From Alsobacter ponti (lineage in GTDB: Bacteria; Pseudomonadota; Alphaproteobacteria; Rhizobiales; Beijerinckiaceae), in assembly GCF_024294805.1 (NCBI RefSeq), contig NZ_JANCLU010000005.1:186001-250000 (forward strand): a stretch of 64,000 bases of DNA. Direction: 5' to 3'. The translations under genes and the position numbers were made by a program. Positions 49,998-60,549 of this stretch are shown piece by piece (within the stretch, counting starts at the first letter, position 1; every line of letters begins with the position of its first letter). The notes beneath the pieces are model-generated. The model saw nothing but the letters and a program-made list of their open reading frames with translations. It searched no databases and was not told the origin of the DNA.

Positions 49998-52247
49998 TCA
50001 GCCCTTGAACCTGTTCGTCTTCGGGAAGCCCTTGGGCGGCAGGCGGCCGGATTCGGCCCGGTTGCCGAGCCAGTCCTTGAGGTCGGCGGCGGACACGGTC
50101 CAGGTCCGGCCCGAAGTGTCGAGCCAGGTCAGCCCGTCTTCGAGCCTAAAGACCTTGGCGTCGGAGACGCCGCCGTCCTTGTAGCGTTGCAGGCGAACGC
50201 CCTTGCCGCGCCCCATCTCCGGCACCTGGTCGAGCGGAAAAGCCAGCAGCTTCCGGTTCTCCCCGACCACGGCGACGTGGTCGCCCTCCACCGGGGTGAC
50301 CAGCGCCGCCTTGTGCTTGGCGTCGACGTTGAGCACCTGCCGGCCCTTGCGGGTGTTGGCCACCACGTCGTCGGCGAGGGCGACGAAGCCGCGCCCTTCC
50401 GTGGAGACGAACAGCAGCTTGCCCCCGGCCTTGTAGGGCCACACGTCGACGATGTCCGCGCCCTCGTCGATATCCGCCATCAGGCGGATCGGGTCGCCGA
50501 AGCCGCGGCCGCCGGGCAGCTTCGCGGCGTCGAGCGTGTAGACCTTGCCGTTGGTCGCGAGCACCAGGACCTTGGCCGTGGTCTCGGAGAAGAACGCCGT
50601 CTTGAGCGCGTCGTCGCCCTTGAACTGCAGCGTCGAGAGGTCCTGGACGTGTCCCTTGAGGGCGCGGATCCAGCCCTTCTGGGTCGCCACGACGGTCAGC
50701 GGCTCGCGCTCGACCATGGCCTCGGCGATGTCGAAGTCGCCGACGTCGGGCGCGTCGGCGAAGCTGGTGCGCCGCTTGCCGAGGGGGGTCTCGGGGCCGA
50801 AGCTCTTCTTCACCTCGCGGATCTGCCAGGCGATGGTCTTCCACTGCTTGTCGCCGGAGGCGAGCAGCGCGTCGATCTCGTCCTTCTCCTTGACGAGATT
50901 GTCGAGCTCGCGCTTGAGCTCCATCTCCTCCAGCTTGCGCAGCGAGCGCAGGCGGGTGTTGAGGATCGCCTCGGCCTGGTTGTCCGTCAGCTCGAAGAAC
51001 CGCATCAGCTCGGCCTTCGGCTCGTCCTCCTCGCGGATGATCTTGATGACCTTGTCGAGGTCCAGGTAGACGATCAGCAGGCCGCGCAGGATCTCCAGCC
51101 GCTTTTCGATCTGCGCCAGGCGGAAGGCGGAGCGGCGCTGCAGCACGACGCGGCGGTGGTCGAGCCATTCGCGCAGCGCCTCATTGAGCCCAAGCACACG
51201 GGGCACCACGCCGCCCGAAAGCACGTTCATGTTCATCGGAATGCGGCTTTCAAGCTCGGTGAGCTTGAACAGCGCCTCCATGAGCAGGGCGGGGTCGACG
51301 GTGCGGCTGCGCGGCTCCAGAACGATGCGCACGTCCTCCGCCGACTCGTCTCGGATGTCGGCGAGCATGGGCAGCTTGCGCTCGTTGAGCAGCTCGGCCG
51401 TCTTCTCGATCAGCCGGGCCTTGGGGACCAGATAGGGAATCTCGGTGACCACGATCACCCAGCCGCCGCGCCCGACCTCCTCCTTGTGCCAGCGAGCCCG
51501 CACGCGGAAGGAGCCGCGGCCGGTGCGATAGGTCTCGAGGATGGAGGCGCGCGCCTCGACGATGATGCCGCCGGTCGGGAAATCCGGCCCCGGCACAAAG
51601 GTCATCAGCTGGTCGGACGTGGCGGTCGGGTGGGTGATGAGATACAGCGCCGCGTCGCACAGCTCGGCGGCGTTGTGCGGCGGGATCGAGGTCGCCATGC
51701 CCACCGCGATCCCCTGCGAGCCGTTGGCCAGCAGGTTCGGGAAGGCCGCCGGGAGCACGACCGGCTCCTCGTCCTCGCCGTTGTAGGTGTCGCGGAAATC
51801 GACCGCGTCCTCGTCGATGCCGTCGAGCAGCAGCCGCGCCACGTCGGTCATGCGCGCTTCGGTGTAGCGGTAGGCCGCCGCGCCGTCGCCGTCGATGTTG
51901 CCGAAATTGCCCTGCCCGTCGACCAACGGGTAGCGCTGCGCGAAGTCCTGCGCCAGGCGCACCAGCGCGTCGTAGACCGCCTGGTCGCCGTGCGGGTGGA
52001 ACTTGCCGATCACGTCGCCGACGATGCGGGCGCATTTCTTGAAGGCGGAGCCGGGATCGAGCCGCAGCAGCCGCATGGCGTGCAGGATGCGCCGGTGCAC
52101 CGGCTTCAGCCCGTCGCGAGCGTCCGGCAGCGCGCGATGCATGATGGTCGACAGCGCATAGGCGAGATAGCGCTCCTCGAGCGCCGACTTGAGGTCGATG
52201 CTCTCGACGCCTTCGCCCCCGGCTGGCGGATCTACCGGCTTACCCAT
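49998..52247 (-). CDS. parC: DNA topoisomerase IV subunit A
   Basis: The breakage-reunion subunit of topoisomerase IV, which unlinks daughter chromosomes. The 749-residue protein begins [20 protein letters not shown] with [14 protein letters not shown]. The active-site Tyr lies in [19 protein letters not shown] (about 126), and the C-terminal region forms beta-pinwheel blades ([20 protein letters not shown] and others). The short C-terminal part without a GyrA box points to ParC. It is the last of the rsh-to-parC block. Confidence 0.95.
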   Translation of the reverse strand: MGKPVDPPAGGEGVESIDLKSALEERYLAYALSTIMHRALPDARDGLKPVHRRILHAMRLLRLDPGSAFKKCARIVGDVIGKFHPHGDQAVYDALVRLAQDFAQRYPLVDGQGNFGNIDGDGAAAYRYTEARMTDVARLLLDGIDEDAVDFRDTYNGEDEEPVVLPAAFPNLLANGSQGIAVGMATSIPPHNAAELCDAALYLITHPTATSDQLMTFVPGPDFPTGGIIVEARASILETYRTGRGSFRVRARWHKEEVGRGGWVIVVTEIPYLVPKARLIEKTAELLNERKLPMLADIRDESAEDVRIVLEPRSRTVDPALLMEALFKLTELESRIPMNMNVLSGGVVPRVLGLNEALREWLDHRRVVLQRRSAFRLAQIEKRLEILRGLLIVYLDLDKVIKIIREEDEPKAELMRFFELTDNQAEAILNTRLRSLRKLEEMELKRELDNLVKEKDEIDALLASGDKQWKTIAWQIREVKKSFGPETPLGKRRTSFADAPDVGDFDIAEAMVEREPLTVVATQKGWIRALKGHVQDLSTLQFKGDDALKTAFFSETTAKVLVLATNGKVYTLDAAKLPGGRGFGDPIRLMADIDEGADIVDVWPYKAGGKLLFVSTEGRGFVALADDVVANTRKGRQVLNVDAKHKAALVTPVEGDHVAVVGENRKLLAFPLDQVPEMGRGKGVRLQRYKDGGVSDAKVFRLEDGLTWLDTSGRTWTVSAADLKDWLGNRAESGRLPPKGFPKTNRFKG

Positions 52248-52329
52248 GCGCTGATCCCTGTGGAATGACAGGAACGCTTAGCGAACAAGGCGAGTCGGAG
52301 CAAGGCCGCCGCGCCCGCCGTCCCCAGCT

Positions 52330-53064
52330 TCAGTCCCGCCCCCCGGCGGTGACCGCCGCCACGAACGCCGCCCGCACCTCCGGCAGCGGGAGCCCGCGCG
52401 GGCCGAACAGGTCGCGGGCTAGGAAATGGCCGGTGAGCGCGAAGGCGGCGGCAAGATCGGCGCGGTCCGGCATCGCCCGGCCCTGCCCTTCGCGCAGAAA
52501 GGCGGGGAGCGCAAGCAGGCGGTCGCGCCACGGCTCGCCGGCCGCAGCCGAGACCGCGCGGCCGCTGCGCGGCGACACCCAGACCAAATCGTCGCGCGTG
52601 CCGGTAACGGCGCATTCGGCCAGGTCCAGCCCAAAGCCGAGCTCCGCGAGAAAGGCCAGCTCGTAGCGCACCACCAGCGGCGCGGCCAGCTCCGGGTCGT
52701 GCAGCGCGTCGATGACAACGCCGAGCGCCTCGAAGAGCCCCGGGTGCGGATCGCGCTCGGGAAGCAGGCGCGTCAGCGCGCCCAGCGCCGAGAGGGCGTA
52801 GAGCGCCTCGGGCGAACCCAGCAGCGTCGCGGCGCGGGCGTTGGTCGCCTCGACCGTGTAATGCCCCAAATGCTCGTCGAGCCGCGCTCGCCACACCGCC
52901 TCGACCGCGTTGCCGGCCTGCAGCATCGGTTGCATGCGTGGCGAGCGGCCGCCGCGCACCAGGCCGAGGTGGCGGCCGTGCTCCCGCGTCAGGAGCTCGA
53001 GCAGAACGCCGGACTCCCCGTGGCGCCGGGCGCCGATGACGATGGCCTCGTCCCGCCACTCCAC
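52330..53064 (-). CDS. recO: DNA repair protein RecO
   Basis: Recombination mediator that loads RecA with RecR. The 244-residue protein has an N-terminal OB fold (AIVIGARRHGESGVLLELLT, then HLGLVRGGRSPRMQPMLQAG). The zinc-finger region is reduced: CAVTG is the main Cys site. GTG start, nine bases after the era stop, as is common in alphaproteobacteria. Confidence 0.92.
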   Translation of the reverse strand: MEWRDEAIVIGARRHGESGVLLELLTREHGRHLGLVRGGRSPRMQPMLQAGNAVEAVWRARLDEHLGHYTVEATNARAATLLGSPEALYALSALGALTRLLPERDPHPGLFEALGVVIDALHDPELAAPLVVRYELAFLAELGFGLDLAECAVTGTRDDLVWVSPRSGRAVSAAAGEPWRDRLLALPAFLREGQGRAMPDRADLAAAFALTGHFLARDLFGPRGLPLPEVRAAFVAAVTAGGRD

Positions 53065-53073
53065 CGGCGCGCC

Positions 53074-54003
53074 CTACTCCTTGGGAAACTCCAGCCCCAT
53101 CTCGCGGTAACGGGCGGGATCGTCGATCCAGTCCTCGCGCACCTTCACGAAGAGGAAGAGGTGGACCTTGGTGTCGGCCGCCTCGGCGATCTCCTTGCGG
53201 GCCGCCTCGCCGATCGCCCGGATGGTCTGGCCGCCCTTGCCGAGCACGATCTTGCGCTGGCTCTCGCGCGTCACGAAGATCGTCTGCTCGATGCGGGCCG
53301 AACCGTCCTTCATCGTCTTCCACTGGTCGGTCTCGACCGTGGACTGGTAGGGCAGCTCGTCGTGCAGGCGCTCGAACAGCTTCTCGCGCGTGATCTCGGC
53401 CGCAAGCATCCGCAGCGGCACGTCGGACACCTCGTCCTCGGGGAACAGCCACGGGCCTTCCGGCATCATCGCCGCGAGCCGCGTCCTGACACGGTCGACG
53501 CCGTCGCCCCCGAGCGCCGAGATCATGAACGTCTCGTCGAAGGGCAGGCGCGCGTTGAGGTCGGCGGCGAGGTCGAGGAGCCTGGGCCGCTCGACGGCGT
53601 CGATCTTGTTGAGGATCAGCACCTTGCGCCGGCCCATGCCCTTCAGCACGGCGAGGATGGCCTCGACCTCCTCGTCGACGCCCTTGCGCGCGTCGACCAG
53701 CAGCGCCACCACGTCGGCGTCGCCGGCACCGCCCCAGGCGGAGGTGACCATGGCGCGGTCGAGCCGCCGCTTGGGCGCGAAGATGCCGGGCGTGTCGATG
53801 ACGACGATCTGCGCCGGGCCGTCGAGAACGATGCCGCGCACCAGCGAGCGCGTGGTCTGCACCTTGCGCGAGACGATCGACACCTTGGCGCCGACCAGCG
53901 CATTGATGAGCGTCGACTTGCCGGCGTTGGGCGCGCCGATCAGCGCCACGTAGCCGCATCGCGTGGGGCCGGAGGTCCCCTGCCCGGTCGTCGGGTCCGT
54001 CAT
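53074..54003 (-). CDS. era: GTPase Era
   Basis: A GTPase that helps 16S rRNA maturation and 30S assembly. The 309-residue protein has G1 GAPNAGKST (about 23-31), G3 DTPGIF (about 69-74) and G4 NKID (about 131-134). The C-terminal KH domain has KIVLGKGGQTIRAIGEAARK. The ATG overlaps the rnc stop (ATGA), the usual rnc-era coupling. Confidence 0.96.
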   Translation of the reverse strand: MTDPTTGQGTSGPTRCGYVALIGAPNAGKSTLINALVGAKVSIVSRKVQTTRSLVRGIVLDGPAQIVVIDTPGIFAPKRRLDRAMVTSAWGGAGDADVVALLVDARKGVDEEVEAILAVLKGMGRRKVLILNKIDAVERPRLLDLAADLNARLPFDETFMISALGGDGVDRVRTRLAAMMPEGPWLFPEDEVSDVPLRMLAAEITREKLFERLHDELPYQSTVETDQWKTMKDGSARIEQTIFVTRESQRKIVLGKGGQTIRAIGEAARKEIAEAADTKVHLFLFVKVREDWIDDPARYREMGLEFPKE

Positions 54004-54707
54004 GCCACCGCCTTGCCGACGCCTTCGCGCGTCATGAACGCTTCGGCCGCCGCCTGCTCGGCCAGCCGCTTGGAACGCCCTTCGCCGATCACCGGCTCGA
54101 ACCCGTCGATCTCGGCCGAAATGCGGAACACCGGCGCGTGGTCCGGGCCGGACCGCTCGATCTCCCGGTAGGTCGGCGGCTGCTTGCCGCGCGCCAGCGC
54201 CCATTCCTGCAGGGAGGACTTGGGGTCGCGCACGGAGCGGCCGGGCTCGGTCATCTTCGGGCCGAAGGACCGCACCACCAGGTCGCGAGCCGGCCCGAAG
54301 CCGCCGTCCAGGTACACAGCGGCGATGATCGCCTCGCAGACATCGGCGAGGATCGCCTCCTTCTTGCGCAGGCCGGCGGCCATCTCGCCCTGGCCGAGCC
54401 GGATGAACGGGCCGACGTCCCATTCCGCCGCTACCTCTGCGCAGGTCTCGCGCCGCACGAGGTGGGCCAGCCGGCGCGACAGCTCGCCTTCCGTGGCCTC
54501 CGGGAAGCCCTGGTAGAGCAGTTCGGCCACTGACAGGCCGAGCACGCGGTCGCCGAGGAACTCGAGCCGCTGGTAGTTCGGGCCGCCCGCCGCCGGGGTG
54601 CGCTGGGCGCTGATATGGGTCAGCGCCCGCTCCAGCGGCAGCCGGTCGCGGAAGCTGTAGCCCAGCCTGGCCTCGAGGTGGGAGAGGTCCGTCCTGGCGC
54701 GCGCCAT
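54000..54707 (-). CDS. rnc: Ribonuclease III
   Basis: Double-strand RNA endonuclease for rRNA and mRNA processing. The 235-residue protein has the signature YQRLEFLGDRVLGLSVAELL (about 43-62, metal ligands Glu and Asp), the second acidic site in LADVCEAIIAAVYLDGG, and a C-terminal dsRBD (PKSSLQEWALARGKQPPTYR). The ATG at 54707 is two bases after the lepB stop; an earlier ATG at 54773 would lie inside lepB and is less likely. Confidence 0.95.
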   Translation of the reverse strand: MARARTDLSHLEARLGYSFRDRLPLERALTHISAQRTPAAGGPNYQRLEFLGDRVLGLSVAELLYQGFPEATEGELSRRLAHLVRRETCAEVAAEWDVGPFIRLGQGEMAAGLRKKEAILADVCEAIIAAVYLDGGFGPARDLVVRSFGPKMTEPGRSVRDPKSSLQEWALARGKQPPTYREIERSGPDHAPVFRISAEIDGFEPVIGEGRSKRLAEQAAAEAFMTREGVGKAVA

Positions 54708-54709
54708 CG

Positions 54710-55489
54710 TCAGCCGACCGGCTTGAGCAGCCTGTTCCACCGCACGGTCCAGGGCCATTCCCAGATCCGCCACGCCGCGCCGTCCTCCCGGATGGAGAAG
54801 AAGATGATCTCCGCGCGGCCGATCAGGTTCTCGAACGGCACGTAGCCGACGCCCTGTGAGGACATGTCGCGCGAGTCGAGCGAGTTGTCGCGGTTGTCGC
54901 CCATCATGAAGAAGTGGCCCGCCGGCACGGCGTAGACGGCCGTGTTGCGGCCGAGCCGGTTGCCGAACATGTCCAACTCCTGGATCGTATAGCTGACGCC
55001 GTTCGGCAGGGTCTCCCGGTAGAAGGTGGCGCGGTCGCGGTAGCCCGCCCCGGCGGGCACTTCCTGCTGGCCCAGCCGCTCCTTCTTCACCGGCTCGCCG
55101 TTGATGTGGAGGATGCCGTCGATCATCTGGATGCGGTCGTTCGGAAGGCCGATGACGCGCTTGATGTAGTCGGTGGCGTTGTCGCGCGGCAGCTTGAAGA
55201 CGACGATGTCGCCGCGCTTCGGTTCGGCGGCCCAGATCCGCCCGGAGAAGATGGCGGGGCCGTAGGGAAACGAGTAGCGCGAATAGCCGTAGGAATATTT
55301 GGAGACGAACAGGTAGTCGCCGATCAGCAGGGTCGGGATCAGCGACCCGGAGGGGATATTGAACGGCTGAAACAGGAAAGTTCGCACCACCAGCGCGATG
55401 AGCAGCGCCTGGATGATGACCTTGATCGTTTCGAGGATGCCGCCTTCGTCGGCCTGCTTCTGGTTCGCCACGCGGCCCGGCTCTGTCAT
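54710..55489 (-). CDS. lepB: Signal peptidase I
   Basis: Membrane-bound leader peptidase. The 259-residue protein has one N-terminal hydrophobic helix (ETIKVIIQALLIALVVRTFL), the catalytic Ser in PFNIPSGSLIPTLLIGDYLF (about 43-62), the Lys in DATDYIKRVIGLPNDRI-like NATDYIKRVIGLPNDRIQMI, and GDNRDNSLDSRD near the end. The ATG (MTEPGRV) follows AGAGGA. It lies between acpS and rnc. Confidence 0.95.
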   Translation of the reverse strand: MTEPGRVANQKQADEGGILETIKVIIQALLIALVVRTFLFQPFNIPSGSLIPTLLIGDYLFVSKYSYGYSRYSFPYGPAIFSGRIWAAEPKRGDIVVFKLPRDNATDYIKRVIGLPNDRIQMIDGILHINGEPVKKERLGQQEVPAGAGYRDRATFYRETLPNGVSYTIQELDMFGNRLGRNTAVYAVPAGHFFMMGDNRDNSLDSRDMSSQGVGYVPFENLIGRAEIIFFSIREDGAAWRIWEWPWTVRWNRLLKPVG

Positions 55490-55583
55490 TGATCGTCCTC
55501 TGGAGCTCCCGGCTCCGCCTGTCTGCGGCCCCGGTGCGGTATAGACCCGCCCCCCTGCCTTGGCAAACGCTCGGCGGGCCGCG

Positions 55584-55991
55584 TCAGGCAGGCGTCGACG
55601 GCCGCGCCTCGATGACGACGACGGCAAGCGCCGTGGGGTGCTCGTCGGTCAGCGTCACGTGGATCACGGCTTCGTGTCCCGGCGGCGTCAGCTCCCGCAG
55701 GCGCGCCAGCGCGCCGTTCTCCAGCTTCATCGTCGGCGCGCCGGAGGGCAGGTTGACGACGCCCATGTCGCGCATGAAGACGCCGCGGTTGAACCCCGTT
55801 CCGAGCGCCTTGGAGCAGGCCTCCTTGGCCGCGAAACGCTTGGCGTAGGAGGCCGCCCGCTCGGCCCGCCGCTCCGACTTGCGCTGCTCCGTCTCGGTGA
55901 AGACGCGCTGGATGAAGCGCTCGCCGAACCGCGCCAGCGTCTTCTCGATGCGACGGATGTCGCAGAGGTCCGAGCCGATGCCGACGATCAC
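55584..55991 (-). CDS. acpS: Holo-[acyl-carrier-protein] synthase
   Basis: Transfers phosphopantetheine from CoA to ACP. The 135-residue protein begins [19 protein letters not shown] with the Mg-binding Asp and has [20 protein letters not shown] (about 50-69), both standard. GTG start overlaps the pdxJ stop (GTGA). It is translationally coupled within pyrE-pdxJ-acpS. Confidence 0.95.
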   Translation of the reverse strand: MIVGIGSDLCDIRRIEKTLARFGERFIQRVFTETEQRKSERRAERAASYAKRFAAKEACSKALGTGFNRGVFMRDMGVVNLPSGAPTMKLENGALARLRELTPPGHEAVIHVTLTDEHPTALAVVVIEARPSTPA

Positions 55992-56761
55992 GGGCGCGTT
56001 CCCGCCGCTTTGGCCCGCCCGGCGTCCATGGCCGCCCGCATGCGGCGGATGGCGGCGTCGAGCCCCACGAAAACGGCCTCGCCGACGAGGAAATGCCCGA
56101 TGTTCAGCTCCGCGATCTGCGGCAGGCCGGCGATCCGCTCGGCCGTGTCGTAGTCGAGCCCGTGGCCGGCGTGGACCTCCAGCCCGAGCGCGGCCGCGCT
56201 CTCGGCCGCGCGCGCCAGCCGCTCGAACTCGCGCTCGGCGCGCTTGAGGTCGCCGTGCTCCACCGCCTCGCACCACGAGCCGGTGTGCAGTTCGACCACC
56301 GGCGCTCCCAGCTCGCGCGACGCCGCCACGGGCTCGGCGTCGGCCTCGATGAACATCGAGACGCGGATGCCAGCGGCGTTCAGCTCGGCCACGAAGGGGG
56401 CGAGGTGGTTGTGCCCCTTCACGACGTCGAGGCCGCCTTCGGTGGTGCGCTCCTCGCGCTTTTCGGGGACCAGGCACACGGCGTGGGGCCGCACGTCGAG
56501 CGCGATGCGCAGCATGTCGCCGGTCGCCGCCATCTCGAAGTTCAGCGGAACCGTGATGTCGCGCTTCAGGCGCGCCATGTCCTCGTCGTGGATGTGGCGG
56601 CGGTCCTCGCGCAGATGCGCGGTGATGCCGTCGGCTCCCGCCTCGATGGCCAGCAGCGCGGCGCGCGCCGGGTCCGGCCTCGCGCCGCCGCGCGCGTTGC
56701 GGATGGTGGCGACGTGGTCGATGTTGACGCCGAGGCGAAGCTTGGTCGGGGTCTGGCTCAT
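55988..56761 (-). CDS. pdxJ: Pyridoxine 5'-phosphate synthase
   Basis: Last ring-forming step of vitamin B6 synthesis in the DXP-dependent route. The 257-residue TIM barrel has [20 protein letters not shown] (about 8-27), [20 protein letters not shown] and [11 protein letters not shown], then [20 protein letters not shown] and [19 protein letters not shown]. It follows pyrE by three bases and overlaps acpS. Confidence 0.96.
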   Translation of the reverse strand: MSQTPTKLRLGVNIDHVATIRNARGGARPDPARAALLAIEAGADGITAHLREDRRHIHDEDMARLKRDITVPLNFEMAATGDMLRIALDVRPHAVCLVPEKREERTTEGGLDVVKGHNHLAPFVAELNAAGIRVSMFIEADAEPVAASRELGAPVVELHTGSWCEAVEHGDLKRAEREFERLARAAESAAALGLEVHAGHGLDYDTAERIAGLPQIAELNIGHFLVGEAVFVGLDAAIRRMRAAMDAGRAKAAGTRP

Positions 56762-56764
56762 GTC

Positions 56765-57349
56765 CTACGCCTTGAGGCCGCGGCTGCCGGGCTTGACCGG
56801 CGGCAAGGCGGCGAGTTCGGGCGGCAGCTGGTCGGCAGGATAGGCAGGGATGTCGAGGCTGGCCAGGCTGACGAGCGGAACGCCGATATCCGCCTTGCCG
56901 GCCGAACGGTCGATCAGGCAGGCCGCGCCGACGATGCGGCCGGGGTGCTCGCGGATGGCGTCCAGGCACTCGCGCGAGGACAGCCCGGTGGTGATGATGT
57001 CCTCCACCATCAGCACGCGCGCGTTCTCGGGGATCTCGAAGCCGCGGCGCAGCCGGAACTTGCCGTCCTCGCGCTCCACGAAGATAGCCTTGGCGCCGAG
57101 CTGGCGGGCCGTCTCGTAGCCCGGCACGATGCCGCCGACCGCCGGCGAGACCACGATGTCGATGTCGCCGAAGGCGGCGCGCGCCTTCTCGGCCAGGGCG
57201 CGGCACAGTTTCTCCGTGCGCGCGGGGTCCTGGAACACGAACATCTTCTGCAGGAACACCGGGCTGCGCAGGCCGGACGAGAGGATGAAATGCCCCTCCA
57301 GCAACGCGCCGGCCGCCCGGAACTCGTCGAGAACCTCGTCCTTCGTCAT
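56765..57349 (-). CDS. pyrE: Orotate phosphoribosyltransferase
   Basis: Makes orotidine 5'-phosphate in pyrimidine synthesis. The 194-residue protein has the PRPP motif [20 protein letters not shown] (about 112-131), [20 protein letters not shown] and a conserved N-terminal [17 protein letters not shown]. The ATG at 57349 follows GGTGAG; an in-frame start at 57361 is possible. It follows rsh by 64 bp. Confidence 0.95.
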   Translation of the reverse strand: MTKDEVLDEFRAAGALLEGHFILSSGLRSPVFLQKMFVFQDPARTEKLCRALAEKARAAFGDIDIVVSPAVGGIVPGYETARQLGAKAIFVEREDGKFRLRRGFEIPENARVLMVEDIITTGLSSRECLDAIREHPGRIVGAACLIDRSAGKADIGVPLVSLASLDIPAYPADQLPPELAALPPVKPGSRGLKA

Positions 57350-57412
57350 GATCTCACCCAATGAAGTCGCGGAGGCATCGCAGATGAAGGGCGGCGATGC
57401 AAGCAGGCGCGC

Positions 57413-59629
57413 CTAGCCGTTGACGCGCTGGACGGAGCTGACAACCGAGCGCTGCTTGAGCTGGCTGATGATCGCGTTGAGATGCTTGAGGTTCCACACC
57501 TCGAGATCGATGACCACCTCGCGGAAGTCGGAGGCGCCCTTGCTCGTCACCGAGATGGAATCGATGTTGCCGTCGTTGTCGCCGATGATCTGGGTGATCT
57601 GCGCCAGCGTGCCCGGCTCGTTGATCGCCGTCACGGCGATCTGCGCCGGGAAACGCTGCGGCTCGGTCTCGTCGATGTCCCAGCGCACGTCGAGCCAGCG
57701 ATCGGGCTGGTCGTCGAAGGCGGTCAGCGCCGGCGACTGGATGGGGTAGACGGTGATGCCCTCCCCCGGATTGAGGATGCCGACGATGCGGTCTCCCGGC
57801 ACGGCGCCGCCGTTCGGGGCGAAGCGCACCGGCAATTCGCCGTTGATGCCGCGGATCGGGATCGAGCGGGCGGCCTTGTCCGCCGCCGCTCCATTCTGGC
57901 CGGGCACCTTGAACACCAGGCCCTCGGCCTTCTTGAGCCCGAACCAGCCGCTCTCCCGGCTGGCCTCGCCCGCGCCGATGCGCTCTTCCTTGAAGTCCGG
58001 ATAGACCGCCTTGACCACGTCGCCGGAGAAGATCTCCCCCCGCCCGACGGCGGCGAGCACGTCGTCCAGCGAGGTCCGGGCGAGGCGCGGCAGCGCGGCG
58101 CGCAGCTTCTCCTCGGAATAGGTCTTCTTGGCCCTCTCGAAGGCGCGCTCGACGATCTGCCGGCCGAGCCCGGCGTACTGCTTGCGCACCGCGGCGCGGG
58201 TGGCGCGGCGGATGGCGGCGCGGGCCTTGCCGGTGACGACGATCGACTCCCAGGCGGCGGGCGGCGCCTGGCCGGGGGCGCGGGCGATCTCCACCTCGTC
58301 GCCACTGTGCAGCTCGGACAGCAGCGGCACGATGCGGCCGTTGACCTTGCAGCCGACCGCCGTGTTGCCGACGTCGGTGTGGACGGCGTAGGCGAAGTCG
58401 ATCGGCGTGGCGCCGCGCGGCAGCGCGATCAGCCGGCCCTTCGGGGTGAAGCAGAACACCTGGTCGTGGAACAATTCGAGCTTGGTGTGCTCCAGGAACT
58501 CCTCGGGGCTGTCCCCCTCCGACAGCGTTTCGACCGTGCGGCGAAGCCACTCGTAGGCGCGACTCTCGCGCGCGAGCGCGCTGTTGTCGCCGCCCCTGCC
58601 CTCCTTGTAGAGCGCATGCGCGGCGATGCCGTACTCGTTCACCTGATCCATCGCCTCGGTGCGGATCTGCAGCTCGACGCGCTGGCGGCCGGGGCCGACC
58701 ACCGTGGTGTGCAGCGACTGGTAGTCGTTCTGCTTGGGGGTCGAGATGTAGTCCTTGAACCGCCCGGGCACCGTCGGCCACGTCGTGTGGACGATGCCGA
58801 GCACCGCGTAACAGGCGGCGATGTCGCTGACGACGACGCGGAAGCCGAAGATGTCCGACAATTGCTCGAAGGAGACCGACTTGCGCTCCATCTTCTTCCA
58901 GATGGAATAGGCGCGCTTGCGCCGGCCCTTCACCGCCGCCTTGATGCCGTGGGCCTGGAGCCGCGCCGTCAGCTCGGACTCGATGTCGTGGATCAGCTTG
59001 CCGCTGCGCCCGCCGATCTCGTCCAGCCGCGCGCTCACCATGGCGTGCGCCTCGGGCGAGAAATGGCGGAAGGCGAGGTCCTCGAGCTCCTCGCGCAGCT
59101 CCTGCATGCCCATGCGCCCGGCGAGCGGGGCGTAGATCTCCAGCGTCTCCTCGGCGATCCGGGCGCGCTTCTCCGGCGGCACGTGGTGCAGCGTGCGCAT
59201 GTTGTGCAGGCGGTCGGCCAGCTTGACGAGCAGCACGCGCACGTCGTCGGCGATGGCCAGCAGCAGCTTGCGGAAATTTTCCGCCTGCGCCGCCTTCTTC
59301 GACACGAGGTCGAGCTTCTTGATCTTGGTGAGGCCATCGACCAGCGCGCCGATCTCGCGGCCGAACACGTGGTCGATCTCCTCGCGCGTCGCCTCGGTGT
59401 CCTCGATCGTGTCGTGCAGCACGGCGGCGACGATGGTCGCATCGTCGAGGCGCAGCTCGGTGAGCAGGGCCGCCACCTCGAGCGGATGGGAGATGTAGGG
59501 ATCGCCCGACGCGCGCTTCTGCGAGCCGTGCGCCTTCATCGCGTAGACATAGGCGCGGTTCAGCAGCGCCTCGTCGGCGTTGGGATTGTAGCGCTTGACG
59601 CGCTCGACAAGTTCGTACTGCCGCATCAT
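57413..59629 (-). CDS. rsh: Bifunctional (p)ppGpp synthetase/hydrolase (RelA/SpoT homologue)
   Basis: The single long RSH enzyme of alphaproteobacteria, which makes and degrades (p)ppGpp under starvation. The 738-residue protein has an intact HD hydrolase site (VAAVLHDTIEDTEATREEI, about 68-86; LADRLHNMRTL), a synthetase domain (FGFRVVVSDIAACYAVLG and DYISTPKQNDYQSLHTTVVG), a TGS domain (VFCFTPKGRLIALPRGATPI) and a C-terminal ACT domain (VTAINEPGTLAQITQIIGDN). Because both active sites look complete, it should do both reactions. The start could be either of two adjacent ATGs. Confidence 0.95.
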   Translation of the reverse strand: MMRQYELVERVKRYNPNADEALLNRAYVYAMKAHGSQKRASGDPYISHPLEVAALLTELRLDDATIVAAVLHDTIEDTEATREEIDHVFGREIGALVDGLTKIKKLDLVSKKAAQAENFRKLLLAIADDVRVLLVKLADRLHNMRTLHHVPPEKRARIAEETLEIYAPLAGRMGMQELREELEDLAFRHFSPEAHAMVSARLDEIGGRSGKLIHDIESELTARLQAHGIKAAVKGRRKRAYSIWKKMERKSVSFEQLSDIFGFRVVVSDIAACYAVLGIVHTTWPTVPGRFKDYISTPKQNDYQSLHTTVVGPGRQRVELQIRTEAMDQVNEYGIAAHALYKEGRGGDNSALARESRAYEWLRRTVETLSEGDSPEEFLEHTKLELFHDQVFCFTPKGRLIALPRGATPIDFAYAVHTDVGNTAVGCKVNGRIVPLLSELHSGDEVEIARAPGQAPPAAWESIVVTGKARAAIRRATRAAVRKQYAGLGRQIVERAFERAKKTYSEEKLRAALPRLARTSLDDVLAAVGRGEIFSGDVVKAVYPDFKEERIGAGEASRESGWFGLKKAEGLVFKVPGQNGAAADKAARSIPIRGINGELPVRFAPNGGAVPGDRIVGILNPGEGITVYPIQSPALTAFDDQPDRWLDVRWDIDETEPQRFPAQIAVTAINEPGTLAQITQIIGDNDGNIDSISVTSKGASDFREVVIDLEVWNLKHLNAIISQLKQRSVVSSVQRVNG

Positions 59630-59785
59630 GAGGCGGCTACGCCTTCCACGCTCCGGGGCCGGCAATTCGGCCCTTGCCCATCAGTATCGAGGCTGAATCA
59701 TGCCCCCGACAAGCCCGAATGCGAGATAACGGCGATGCGGCGGGATACAAGTCCCCAAGGGAGCGCTAACCGCCCGCCCCGGACG

Positions 59786-59812
59786 AAAAAGCCCGGCGCG
59801 AGGGCCGGGCTT
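59786..59812 (-). terminator. Rho-independent terminator of rpoZ
   Basis: Minus-strand AAGCCCGG/CCGGGCTT hairpin is followed by TTTC, 26 bp after the rpoZ stop. It implies that rsh has its own promoter in the 156 bp that follow. Confidence 0.75.
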
Positions 59813-59837
59813 CGTCATACGGCGATGAGGGGGAGGC

Positions 59838-60224
59838 TTACTCGCCCTCGTCCTCGGTCTCGGCCGGGGGCACAAGGCCCTCGAGGCCGCGCAGCAGGTC
59901 CTCTTCCGTCATGCGGTCGAACTCGACCGAGCTGTCGTCGCCGCCGGCGGCGGGCCCGCCGATCATCGGCACCGACTCGGGCTCCGGCTCGTCGACGTCG
60001 ACGTGCTTCTGCAACGAGTGGATGTAGTCTTCCTTCAGGTCCTCGGGAGAGATCGTCTCGTCGGCGATCTCGCGAAGGGCCACGACGGGGTTTTTGTCGC
60101 GATCGCGCTCGATGGTCAGCGGCGACCCGGCCGAAATCATCCGCGCGCGGTGGCTGGCGAGCAGGACGAGTTCGAAACGGTTGTCGACCTTGTCGATGCA
60201 GTCTTCGACGGTGACGCGAGCCAT
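59838..60224 (-). CDS. rpoZ: DNA-directed RNA polymerase subunit omega
   Basis: A small polymerase subunit that stabilises beta-prime and forms part of a ppGpp site. The 128-residue protein starts [20 protein letters not shown] with [11 protein letters not shown] and [11 protein letters not shown], the omega core. The acidic tail after about residue 75 is long, as in alphaproteobacteria. It precedes rsh on the same strand, a conserved pairing. Confidence 0.95.
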   Translation of the reverse strand: MARVTVEDCIDKVDNRFELVLLASHRARMISAGSPLTIERDRDKNPVVALREIADETISPEDLKEDYIHSLQKHVDVDEPEPESVPMIGGPAAGGDDSSVEFDRMTEEDLLRGLEGLVPPAETEDEGE

Positions 60225-60549
60225 GGTCGCTCCGGTCTTTCGGGCACGTGGGAAGGATTTGAACCCGCGCTGTTACACGGGAACCGCCGTCGAAGCAAGC
60301 TTCACGGAAGGCGGCGCTGCGCGGGACGGTTCACCGTGACCTGCGTTATTTGCAGCCAATTTCTTGACATACAGCATTTTCCGTTGCAGTCGAGCAACCT
60401 CCAGTTGTATATGTCACAATGGCTCGGAAGGCAGCAAACTGTAACGCTGAGTTGAAGCTGAGCTTCCTAAAAAAACGGCTCACGGCTTCGCGTGCGGTCC
60501 GGTTGAAACGATCCACCAGTCATTGCGTCACTCGCACGGGATATTGTCG
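60225..60549. other. Divergent rpoZ/NYN intergenic region
   Basis: A 325-bp region, less GC-rich than its surroundings, with the leftward rpoZ promoter and a rightward promoter. A short GATTTGAACCC near 60258 looks like a tRNA T-arm, but no full cloverleaf can be built. No other gene is seen. Confidence 0.5.
60384..60413 (+). promoter_or_regulatory. Putative sigma-70 promoter of the NYN gene
   Basis: TTGCAG (60384-60389) is followed after 17 or 18 bases by GTATAT/TATATG (60407-60413), about 140 bases before the ATG. The match is moderate and was judged by eye. Confidence 0.35.

Noticed and set aside
54708-54773. Longer RNase III starting at 54773
   Set aside because: The extra 22 residues would be encoded inside the lepB end and do not match the family N-terminus; ATG 54707 gives the usual length.
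60240-60300. tRNA or tmRNA piece near GATTTGAACCC
   Set aside because: The T-arm-like sequence has poor stem pairing, and no acceptor, D-arm or anticodon arm can be built on either strand. No tag-peptide codons of a permuted tmRNA were found in the gap.
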